From Halomonas halophila (GTDB taxonomy: Bacteria > Pseudomonadota > Gammaproteobacteria > Pseudomonadales > Halomonadaceae): 12,945 nt of DNA. A program made the position numbers and the translations under genes. The notes under the pieces were generated by a model. The model searched no databases, was not told the origin of the DNA, and was given only the letters and a program-made list of their open reading frames with translations. Where the stretch lies: contig DJIP01000036.1 of assembly GCA_002433675.1 (NCBI GenBank), forward strand, positions 3,185-16,129, in the 5' to 3' direction. Below, one piece after another: positions 6,728 to 12,945 of the stretch (positions are counted from its first letter, which is position 1; the number at the start of each line of letters is the position of its first letter).

Positions 6728-7216
6728 TCACTCGGCGCGGAAGTTGTCGTGACACCCCTTGCAGGTGTTGCCGACGGTAGCCACCTGCTTGAACAGCGCG
6801 TCCCGCTCCCCGCCGTCGGCCATCTCGGCGAGTTTGGCGGTTTCCTCGATCAGGGTGTGGTAGCGCTGGTCGAAGTCTTCGTAGTCGTCGGCGATGTCCG
6901 CCAGGGCATCGGTCTCGATGCCATGGTCGTCTCCCTGCAGCGAGCCCTTGACGAAACCTTCCCAGGGAAGCGGTGCCACGGCGGCAAGGCGACGCGCCTT
7001 TTGCAGGAACAGGTCGGCGTCGAAATCACGCTTGCCCTGAGCCATCGCGCCCAGCGGGCCGATCTGCCAGGCCATCACGCCCAGAGCGTCCTGACGGTAC
7101 TCGATGGCGTCTTCTATCTCGACGCTGGCGTCGGGGAGTTCCTCGGCGAGTGCGCAGGCGCTGGCCAGCGTCAGTCCAAGTCCGGTCACGAGGGCATGCA
7201 ACGGGGTCACGGTCAT
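6728..7216 (-). CDS. Class II cytochrome c (cytochrome c'/c-556 type), periplasmic
   Basis: This 162-residue precursor starts at ATG 7216 with AGGAG eight bases upstream. Residues 1-24 are a signal peptide ending ALA, so the mature protein probably begins EELPD. The single heme-binding motif CKGCH (C152, C155, H156) lies six residues from the C-terminus, the hallmark of class II c-type cytochromes, which fold as a four-helix bundle. Known members carry electrons or bind NO/CO. Whether Met48 or another residue gives a sixth heme ligand (c-556-like) or the iron is five-coordinate (true c') cannot be decided by eye. It converges on the cytochrome b561 gene 12 bases away, which suggests paired electron transfer. 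A strong dyad (7258-7289) sits in its leader. Confidence 0.93.
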   Translation of the reverse strand: MTVTPLHALVTGLGLTLASACALAEELPDASVEIEDAIEYRQDALGVMAWQIGPLGAMAQGKRDFDADLFLQKARRLAAVAPLPWEGFVKGSLQGDDHGIETDALADIADDYEDFDQRYHTLIEETAKLAEMADGGERDALFKQVATVGNTCKGCHDNFRAE

Positions 7217-7257
7217 CGTCCTTACTCCTTGCCTGGCGACATGGGCCGGGCGTTGTC

Positions 7258-7289
7258 GAGGATGGCGTCGCAAATGCGACGACATCCTC
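7258..7289. repeat. Long stem-loop upstream of the cytochrome c gene
   Basis: GAGGATG (7258-7264) pairs with CATCCTC (7283-7289). After a two-base internal loop, GTCGC (7267-7271) pairs with GCGAC (7276-7280) around an AAAT loop. There is no T-tract on the minus strand. It lies 59 bases past the DUF2069 stop and 41 bases before the cytochrome c start, so it may end the upstream operon, structure the cytochrome c leader, or be an operator. Confidence 0.7.
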
Positions 7290-7348
7290 AAGATAGCAAG
7301 GAGAGGAGCGGCCGCCAGAAGGGAGCGGCGCAAGAACACCCGCCGAGG

Positions 7349-8379
<1,031 letters not shown>

Positions 8380-8408
8380 TTATGGCAAGAGCCTTTGGGT
8401 TGACGAAA

Positions 8409-8424
8409 GCCCGAGGCAACGGGC
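8409..8424 (-). terminator. Weak stem-loop between arsC and wrbA
   Basis: GCCCG (8409-8413) and CGGGC (8420-8424) form a 5-bp stem with a 6-base loop; the minus strand continues with TTTCG. This may reduce read-through from arsC into wrbA, but the stem is short and the T-run is only three. Confidence 0.3.
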
Positions 8425-8441
8425 GAAGAGGCGGGCGGGCC

Positions 8442-8792
8442 TCAACTCTCCAGCAGTGACGTGATGGCTTCGGGCGGGCGTCCGATCACCGCTCGCTCGC
8501 CGTTGTCGAGGATCGGGCGCTGGAGGATTCGTGGATGGGCCAGGATGGCGGCCACTACCTGGGACTCATCGTCGCGATCGGCCCCCAGGCTCTTCCATTC
8601 GGTCTCGTTGGCGCGCACCAGGTCTCTGAGATCGCCGTCCAGTCGGGCAATCAGGCCACGCAATTCCTCACCGTCCAGGGGATCGTCGAGGTAGCGGCGG
8701 ACCTGGACCTCGGCACCCGCCTGCTCCAGCAGGGCAAGGGCTTCGCGGGACTTCGAACAGCGAGGATTATGCAATAGCGTGAGTGCGGCCAT
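8442..8792 (-). CDS. arsC: ArsC-family arsenate reductase (glutaredoxin type)
   Basis: This 116-residue thioredoxin-fold protein begins MAALTLLHNPRCSKSREAL. It keeps the E. coli ArsC catalytic set in nearly the same places: His8, Cys12, Arg60, and Arg92 and Arg105 for the E. coli R94 and R107. It should reduce arsenate to arsenite with glutaredoxin and glutathione. No arsR, arsB or acr3 is nearby, and members in this wrbA context may serve a general redox role, so arsenic detoxification is not certain. GGAG stands 6 bases before ATG 8792. Its length is short compared with the 141 residues of plasmid R773 ArsC but normal for chromosomal YfgD-like members. Confidence 0.92.
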   Translation of the reverse strand: MAALTLLHNPRCSKSREALALLEQAGAEVQVRRYLDDPLDGEELRGLIARLDGDLRDLVRANETEWKSLGADRDDESQVVAAILAHPRILQRPILDNGERAVIGRPPEAITSLLES

Positions 8793-8829
8793 GACAGCTC
8801 CGGTCGAGTGGGAATTGGCGGCTATTGTA

Positions 8830-8845
8830 GATCGCCGGCGCGATC
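8830..8845. repeat. Small inverted repeat upstream of arsC
   Basis: GATCGC (8830-8835) and GCGATC (8840-8845) flank CGGC. It lies between the cyclotransferase stop and the arsC start on the minus strand and could be an operator or a weak transcript end. There is no T-tract. Confidence 0.4.
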
Positions 8846-8873
8846 AGCCACAACGACACGCGGCCAATGCATG

Positions 8874-9305
8874 TCATTGCTCGAGACGACGATAGGCCCA
8901 GACCTCCTCACCGCGAGTGAGGGTCAGCCTGACGCGCTCGTAGCGCACGCCCAGGCGCTCGTAGCGGTCCAGTTCGGTGAGGGTCTCGCTATCTACCGCC
9001 AGCAGCTGTCCGGCCACCTGATCACCACGATCGACCTCCAGGTCCAGCCCTTCTCGGCGATACCCGGGGAGCAGCGCGGGCGTCGACTCGAGCCTTTCCC
9101 CCGTCACCAGCCAACGCACCCAGGGGGAGCGCAGGGTACCGTAGACAAAGACCCGATGGGGGCCGTCCGCGGGCTGCGCCAGGGAGGCCGGAGCCGTATA
9201 GCCGTAGGGGCTCTGATAGGTGTACCAGAACCAGCCGTAAAGGCCGGTGATCAGTGCGGCGACAAGAATAAGCAGGCGGGCAAGCCAGAGCGTCAGGGTG
9301 TTCAT
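8874..9305 (-). CDS. Membrane-anchored gamma-glutamylcyclotransferase-like (AIG2/GGCT fold) protein
   Basis: This is a 143-residue protein from ATG 9305; the frame is open further upstream, but that part looks non-coding and overlaps the divergent smr gene. Residues 5-28 are a hydrophobic anchor, so the rest is probably exposed to the periplasm. Residues about 52-135 match the GGCT-like fold: VFVYGTLRS (substrate loop YGTLR, 55-59), LLPGYRREGL, VAGQLLAVD, and LDRYERLG, whose Glu116 corresponds to the catalytic Glu of the LDxxE motif. Family enzymes cyclise gamma-glutamyl groups to 5-oxoproline; the substrate here is unknown. No strong Shine-Dalgarno precedes this ATG. It lies upstream of arsC and wrbA on the same strand, a redox/thiol neighbourhood. 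Confidence 0.85.
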   Translation of the reverse strand: MNTLTLWLARLLILVAALITGLYGWFWYTYQSPYGYTAPASLAQPADGPHRVFVYGTLRSPWVRWLVTGERLESTPALLPGYRREGLDLEVDRGDQVAGQLLAVDSETLTELDRYERLGVRYERVRLTLTRGEEVWAYRRLEQ

Positions 9306-9473
9306 GGGGGCCAGTGATCGATGAGCGGTGGATGCAGGAGAGCGAAGGGGAGCGGGTCTCGCTCGACTAGCCTCGCACCAGGCGACCGGATTGTCGAACC
9401 GAGGTTTCCCTCTATCGGCAGCAGTCCCGGCCTTGCTAGGATAAAGATTCCCGCCAAGACGAGGAGGTGCCCC

Positions 9474-10091
9474 ATGAGCGAATTTCTCCGCGCCGAGTCT
9501 TTTGATGGTGCCCATGATGATGTGGACTTCAAGGCCATGATGGGGGACGTCCAACCACTGCGCCAGGCCAACAATCGCGCCGATGCCGGCCGTCGCCGAG
9601 GCGCACCGACCGAATCACAGCTCGCCAGGCGCCGTCATGCGCTGAGTGGAGACGATGCGCTCGACGGTCTCAGTGACGACTTCGTCGACCTGGTGCCTCC
9701 CTTTGATCCGTTGGAATATCGCCGTGATGGCATTCAGACCGGGGTGGTCGAGCGCCTGCGGCAGGGCGGCTATCCGGTGCAGGCCAGTCTTCACCTGCTG
9801 CGGCGCCCGTTGCATGAATGCCGGGGGAGTCTGCCCCAGTTCATCCGTGACGCCTACGCGGCCGACCTGCGCTCGGTGTTGATCGTCCATGGACGCAGCC
9901 GCGAGATCGATGGCGCCGCCAATGTGCTGCGGTCCTGTCTGGCCAAGTGGCTACCCGCCCTCGACGAGGTCCAGGCGTTCGTCTCTGCCCAGGAGGCGGA
10001 CGGCGGACTCGGCGCCACCTGGGTGATGCTCAGGAAGAGCGAGCGCGCCCGCGCAGCGAACCGCGAACGCCAGCAGAAGCGTCGGGGATAG
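9474..10091 (+). CDS. Smr-domain protein (SmrA/YdaL-like putative endonuclease)
   Basis: This 205-residue cytosolic protein starts at ATG 9474, six bases after GAGGAGG. The N-terminal 80 residues are polar and probably flexible. Residues about 100-190 form the Smr domain: ASLHLLRRPLHEC (H107), SVLIVHGRSR (HGRS 139-142) and GGLGATWVML (177-184). The usual motifs are LDLHG and HGKG/HGRG; here they read ASLHL and HGRS, so the core histidines remain but flanking residues differ. Smr domains act as nicking endonucleases or nucleic-acid-binding modules, alone or at the end of MutS2. The C-terminus is arginine-rich, fitting nucleic-acid binding. It is divergent from the cyclotransferase-like gene, and a strong stem-loop follows 69 bases after its stop. 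Confidence 0.9.
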   Translation: MSEFLRAESFDGAHDDVDFKAMMGDVQPLRQANNRADAGRRRGAPTESQLARRRHALSGDDALDGLSDDFVDLVPPFDPLEYRRDGIQTGVVERLRQGGYPVQASLHLLRRPLHECRGSLPQFIRDAYAADLRSVLIVHGRSREIDGAANVLRSCLAKWLPALDEVQAFVSAQEADGGLGATWVMLRKSERARAANRERQQKRRG

Positions 10092-10160
10092 ACCTGGCGA
10101 AGCCTGTTGCGGTTTCCCGGCCGCTTTCCTGCCTGAAACCTCTTGTCGTTTCCTTTCCCT

Positions 10161-10187
10161 ACGGCGCCATCCTGCAGATGGCGCCGT
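10161..10187 (+). terminator. Strong stem-loop downstream of the Smr gene
   Basis: ACGGCGCCAT (10161-10170) and ATGGCGCCGT (10178-10187) form a perfect 10-bp stem, extended by one more C-G pair, with a small loop. It lies 69 bases after the Smr stop codon and is the likely end of that transcript. No T-run follows, so rho-independent termination is not assured. Confidence 0.5.
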
Positions 10188-10336
10188 GTCGCTTGTGTGG
10201 CCTCGCCAAGGTCGCCTTCGAGACAATCGGCATCAAGTTGGAACAGTCTGCACTGGCTGCCGCGACTAGGGTTCCTTTAGCGCGATAGTGGCAAGCAATG
10301 CGCTGGCAGGGTCACGGCAAGGTGGGGTGCGGCTTG

Positions 10337-10783
10337 ATGAGTCATCCGCTGCCGGTGCAGTGGCCTTACGACGTCATTCAGTTGGCAGGGGGCTACATGA
10401 TCATTGCGGAACTTCACGACCACTGGCGGTGGTTCAAGCATCACTCGATACCTACCTTGGGGCACCGGTACTGGCATTGTGATGAGCTGATGCCATTGCT
10501 GCGTCGGCTGGACCGGGCTAACCGTCGGATCCAGGATTTCGGCCCGGTATTCACCGATCATGACCAGCGGGAGCTGGATCGCCTGCGTGATCGCGCCATG
10601 GCGCTTGTCGAGCAGGCAAGTGAAGCGGCCACAAGGTGTCAGCAGCGCCTGGCGCTGGGTGACCAGGGGGGCTCTCGCTCGCTTGACGAGCGGGAAAGAA
10701 CCTTGCTGCTGACCTTCTATAGGCTACACGTCATTGAGCCACTGGAGGTAGCCCGGGCCCATCTGCTGGCAGACCTTGGCTAG
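10337..10783 (+). CDS. Hypothetical protein, histidine-rich N-terminal half
   Basis: I do not recognise this 148-residue protein. Three in-frame ATGs are possible: 10298 (161 residues, no ribosome-binding site), 10337 (GGTGGGG about 9 bases upstream, used here) and 10397 (128 residues, AGGGGG 4 bases upstream). Residues 27-48 carry six His and one Cys (H27, H29, H35, H36, H43, H47, C48) with many Trp and Tyr, suggesting metal binding. Residues 51-148 are charged and helical (LMPLLRRLDRANRR, ERERTLLLTFYRLH), with no membrane segment or signal peptide. GC at third codon positions is high, as in neighbouring genes, so it is probably real. It converges on the AraC-family gene, 55 bases apart. Confidence 0.65.
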   Translation: MSHPLPVQWPYDVIQLAGGYMIIAELHDHWRWFKHHSIPTLGHRYWHCDELMPLLRRLDRANRRIQDFGPVFTDHDQRELDRLRDRAMALVEQASEAATRCQQRLALGDQGGSRSLDERERTLLLTFYRLHVIEPLEVARAHLLADLG

Positions 10784-10838
10784 CCGAGCTCTGGTAACCA
10801 GGGAGGACAACAAGCAAAGACATCGGTGTTGACTGGCG

Positions 10839-11828
10839 TCAGAGCAGTAGCCGACGCTCGCACCACTGTCGGTGCCAGTCCTGGGGGCTGGCGCCGAATT
10901 TACGCTTGAAGGCACGGGTGAAGCTGGCGGCGTTCAGGTAGCCACAGTGATACGACAGCTGATCGATGCTGGGTGGATGGCGGGTCTCAAGCCTGGCCCT
11001 CGCCTGTTCCAGCCGAGTGCGCCTGAGGGTCTCGGCGACGCTCGCTGGATGGGCCGTAAAGGCGCGGTAGAGCCCCGCACGGGAGCAGCCCAGGGCATGA
11101 GCGATGCGGGCGACGTCCAGGCCCGGTTCACTAGCGTGGAGTTCGATATAGCGACAGGCGGCCTTCAGCAGGCTTTGGCGCTGAGTCGCCTCCCACTCGA
11201 GCGACAGTGATTCCCGAGACTGCGCCAGTGCCACCAGACTCATGTCACAGGCGGCGGCCAACCCGCACTCCAGCGCCTCCCCGGAGAGGGACTCTCGCTC
11301 CCTGACGATGCCAAGCAGGTAGGCCGTGAGCATGCGTGTCAAGGCATTGTCAGGAAGGCTGAAGGGGCTCGACTCGGCCAGCGTCAGCGCACTCGGCGCC
11401 TGGGCACGGACCTGAGATCGGGGAATCATCAGATACAGCATCGAGTGCTGCATGGCGAGGCAGGACAGGGGCTGGCGGCTATCCAGCACCACCAGGCCAC
11501 TCTGGCTGGTGACACGTTGTCGCTGATCAGCACCTTGGCGCAGACGTGCTTCGCCCGCGAGCGTCAGACTGACCAGCACAAAGTCGCTGTTGTTCTGGGC
11601 AAAGTGGGCGCTGGTATCGTCGTTGGTGCACCAGCCAAAGACGGCACCCCCGGTGCTTGAAGCACGGATCAGGTTGGCACGGTAGTCGTCGGCGTGGCGG
11701 CCCTGGGGAAGGTCGAGCGCAATGGAAGGGTGCAGGCTGCGCCAGTAGTCGAAGCGCAATTCGGGCGCAACCGATGTCGTCGAATGGGCCTGAAAGGCGG
11801 CCATTGGGGATGGCGCTTCGGTGGACAT
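10839..11828 (-). CDS. AraC-family transcriptional regulator
   Basis: This 329-residue protein is read from ATG 11828; a TTG 29 codons upstream is possible but unlikely. Residues about 15-190 form an AraC-binding-like sensor domain of the FeaR/NahR-like type (APELRFDYWRSLHPSIALDL, SQSGLVVLDSRQPLS). Residues about 220-325 form the double helix-turn-helix (LDVARIAHALGCSRAGLYRAF and IDQLSYHCGYLNAASFTRAFKRKFGASPQDWH). Such proteins usually activate catabolic genes on binding an aromatic or other small effector. No catabolic operon lies in this window, so its target is unknown. No clear Shine-Dalgarno precedes ATG 11828. A -10-like GATAAT lies 34 bases upstream. Confidence 0.92.
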   Translation of the reverse strand: MSTEAPSPMAAFQAHSTTSVAPELRFDYWRSLHPSIALDLPQGRHADDYRANLIRASSTGGAVFGWCTNDDTSAHFAQNNSDFVLVSLTLAGEARLRQGADQRQRVTSQSGLVVLDSRQPLSCLAMQHSMLYLMIPRSQVRAQAPSALTLAESSPFSLPDNALTRMLTAYLLGIVRERESLSGEALECGLAAACDMSLVALAQSRESLSLEWEATQRQSLLKAACRYIELHASEPGLDVARIAHALGCSRAGLYRAFTAHPASVAETLRRTRLEQARARLETRHPPSIDQLSYHCGYLNAASFTRAFKRKFGASPQDWHRQWCERRLLL

Positions 11829-11861
11829 AGGGAGGCTGAACAAGGTCTGGGGTTCGGGATT

Positions 11862-11867
11862 ATTATC
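11862..11867 (-). promoter_or_regulatory. Candidate -10 box for the AraC-family gene
   Basis: GATAAT on the minus strand matches the sigma-70 -10 at five of six positions and would start transcription about 27 bases before ATG 11828. No good -35 is seen at 16-18 bases, which would suit an activator-dependent or autoregulated promoter. Confidence 0.3.
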
Positions 11868-12074
11868 TTTTGCACGATCGAGCAGCGCCTGTTCAGCATA
11901 GACCAATATGCCCAAGGCCGACGGCTAGTGGTCAGCTACCGCGATTGCCTGAGAAAAAGAAGACATTGGCTGATTTTTTAGACTCTGTGGCTTGCATATT
12001 GTGCATCTCGATGAAGCGTGCGGTGGCACGTCGACACCACACCCGCCGGCGATCCCCCTCGCACCGGACACGCA

Positions 12075-12141
12075 AATGCCGCGATTCCTGTTGGCGCGAG
12101 CCTGTCACCACTGGGGCGACGGCGCCGGAAATCGCGGCATT
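12075..12141. repeat. Spaced 12-bp inverted repeat
   Basis: AATGCCGCGATT (12075-12086) and AATCGCGGCATT (12130-12141) are exact reverse complements separated by 43 bases. Flanking CC/GG pairs extend the match with a one-base slip. It lies in non-coding DNA between the AraC gene and DUF934. Confidence 0.75.
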
Positions 12142-12169
12142 GTTGATGGCGGTACTGTCAGCTTGGCAG

Positions 12170-12198
12170 GCCTGGCAAGACGTTGAGTCGAGCCAGGC
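12170..12198 (-). terminator. Stem-loop downstream of DUF934
   Basis: GCCTGGC (12170-12176) and GCCAGGC (12192-12198) pair across a 15-base loop, 22 bases past the DUF934 stop on the minus strand. It is a possible end of the cysI-DUF934 transcript. The loop is large and no T-tract follows, so confidence is low. Confidence 0.3.
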
Positions 12199-12220
12199 AG
12201 GCCGCCGGACACAGCGCAGA

Positions 12221-12763
12221 TCAGGCGACGGCGGTTTCCCGCTGGCGTTCACGCGCCTCGCGCTGACGGCGCAGGAACATCGGCTCCGGATTGTCGACGG
12301 ACACCTGGTAGTGGCGCGAGAACACCGTGAGCGAGGCCAGGGCGTCTTCCACGATCTGGTCTTCGCGCAGCGAAAAGGCGTCGAAGCCACAGCGTGCCAT
12401 GTAGGACAGCTGGTCGATCAGCACGTCGCCCACGGCGCGGATCTCACCCTTGAAGCCATGGCGCTCCCTGAGTACCCGGGCCAGCGAATAGCCACGGCCG
12501 TCGGTAAACTTGGGAAAGTCGATGGCGATCAGCGGCGCGTCTCCGAGTGCGGCGACGGTGTCCTCATCGAGCTGGGTGTCGCTGGGCAGCCAGGGCGCCA
12601 GATCGTCGCGACGTTCGGCGGCCAGCCAGACGTCCAGGCGGACGATGGTCATGGGCTTGACGGGGGTTGCACCCTCGTCATCGACGTCAGGCTGGAGCAC
12701 CCAGGCGTCTTCCACCAGGCGGCGTTCCTTGATCAACGGGCGTTGCGGCGTCTGCTCAGGCAT
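12221..12763 (-). CDS. DUF934 family protein, sulfite reductase-associated
   Basis: This 180-residue soluble protein is encoded directly after cysI. ATG 12763 has AAGGAG seven bases upstream. The DUF934 core is recognisable in LIAIDFPKFTDGRGYSLARVLRERHGFKGEIRAVGDVLIDQLSYMARCGFDAF (residues about 78-130, given in segments: IAIDFPKFTDGRGYSLA, then GEIRAVGDVLIDQL, then MARCGFDAF). The biochemical role is not established; the constant pairing with nitrite/sulfite reductase in Pseudomonas and relatives points to assimilatory sulfite reduction. The gene overlaps the cysI stop by eight bases in a different frame, so translational coupling is likely. The C-terminus is rich in Arg and Glu (FLRRQREARERQRE). 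Confidence 0.92.
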   Translation of the reverse strand: MPEQTPQRPLIKERRLVEDAWVLQPDVDDEGATPVKPMTIVRLDVWLAAERRDDLAPWLPSDTQLDEDTVAALGDAPLIAIDFPKFTDGRGYSLARVLRERHGFKGEIRAVGDVLIDQLSYMARCGFDAFSLREDQIVEDALASLTVFSRHYQVSVDNPEPMFLRRQREARERQRETAVA

Positions 12764-12945
12764 AAACGTGCTCCTTGAAGGGTTTCAGACCGATGCGGCG
12801 ATAGGTGTCGATGAAGGTTTCGTCGGCTTCGCGGGCGCCAACATACACCTGCAGCACCTTGTCGATGACCTCCGGCACGTCCTCGCGGAGGAAGGAGGGG
12901 CCGAGGATCTTGCCCAACGAGGATTCATTGCCCTGAGTGCCGCCG
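12756..12945 (-). CDS. cysI: Nitrite/sulfite reductase hemoprotein, C-terminal fragment (cut by window edge)
   Basis: Only the last 62 residues are inside the window; the gene continues beyond 12945. The readable C-terminus runs GGTQGNESSLGKILGPSF, then LREDVPEVIDKVLQVYV, then ADETFIDTYRRIGLKPFKEH and VYA, ending at TGA 12756-12758. The pattern SLGKILGPSF followed by FIDTYRR and PFKEHVYA is that of the one-subunit CysI of Pseudomonas-type bacteria, which reduces sulfite to sulfide using a siroheme and a 4Fe-4S cluster. The cluster-binding cysteines lie outside the window. The downstream DUF934 start codon lies inside the last codons of this gene. Confidence 0.88.
   Translation of the reverse strand, partial: GGTQGNESSLGKILGPSFLREDVPEVIDKVLQVYVGAREADETFIDTYRRIGLKPFKEHVYA

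Larger units (their letters stand above)
11868..12220. other. Intergenic region between AraC gene and DUF934, no gene supported
   Basis: About 350 bases are without a convincing gene. The part from about 11930 to 12010 is richer in A/T, as expected for a promoter region. The rest is GC-rich and holds a 12-bp spaced inverted repeat (12075-12141) and a 7-bp spaced inverted repeat (12170-12198). Open frames crossing it have no ribosome-binding site and no recognisable protein. Confidence 0.55.

Noticed and set aside
8442..8792. A full arsenic resistance operon
   Set aside because: Only the ArsC-family gene is present; there is no arsR, arsB, acr3 or arsH in the neighbourhood.
9306..9554. N-terminal extension of the cyclotransferase-like protein
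   Set aside because: The extension would overlap the start of the divergent Smr gene and its promoter, and its residues look non-coding; the ATG at 9305 begins a normal membrane anchor.
11992..12186. 64-codon plus-strand open frame in the AraC-DUF934 gap
   Set aside because: No ribosome-binding site, low-complexity composition and it spans the inverted repeat; not supported as a gene.

Overview
The window is a GC-rich, densely packed piece of a gammaproteobacterial chromosome. Gene content points to the Halomonadaceae (Halomonas-like). The arsC-wrbA-DUF2069 order is also found in Pseudomonas, and a cysI-DUF934 pair and a Pat-type acetyltransferase are present. The family assignment is an inference from gene content and codon bias, not from a marker gene. 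I see no tRNA, rRNA, CRISPR array, transposase or prophage gene.

Layout. (1) 1-633, minus: a complete XRE-cupin regulator, with a 17-bp palindrome just before its start that looks like an autoregulatory operator. (2) 634-969: a non-coding gap holding a perfect 16-bp inverted repeat. (3) 970-1905, minus, and 2134-4881, plus: an HDAC-family deacetylase and a Pat-type protein acetyltransferase, divergently transcribed. This is a plausible writer/eraser pair for reversible lysine acetylation. (4) 4962-5603, minus: pdxH (vitamin B6 salvage), convergent with the acetyltransferase. A hairpin followed by seven T lies in its leader. (5) 5604-5899: an intergenic region with three tandem 15-bp repeats. 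(6) 5900-6715, plus: a cytochrome b561-family protein, convergent with a class II cytochrome c at 6728-7216, minus. (7) 7349-9305, minus: DUF2069 membrane protein, wrbA (4-bp overlap), an ArsC-family reductase and a membrane-anchored gamma-glutamylcyclotransferase-like protein, all on one strand. (8) 9474-10091, plus: Smr-domain protein. (9) 10337-10783, plus: a histidine-rich protein I do not recognise. (10) 10839-11828, minus: AraC-family regulator. (11) 11829-12220: a gap with a 12-bp spaced inverted repeat. (12) 12221-12945, minus: DUF934 protein overlapping the 3' end of a nitrite/sulfite reductase (cysI), which is cut by the window edge.

How the genes fit together. Most are housekeeping or metabolic: acetyl-CoA-linked protein modification, PLP synthesis, small electron carriers, redox and thiol functions, and sulfite reduction. 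No obvious new defence or biosynthetic system is visible. The items most worth a second look are the acetylation/deacetylation pair with its altered HDAC motif, the strong unexplained palindromes in the 634-969 gap, the repeat-bearing region between pdxH and the cytochrome b gene, and the unrecognised histidine-rich protein.
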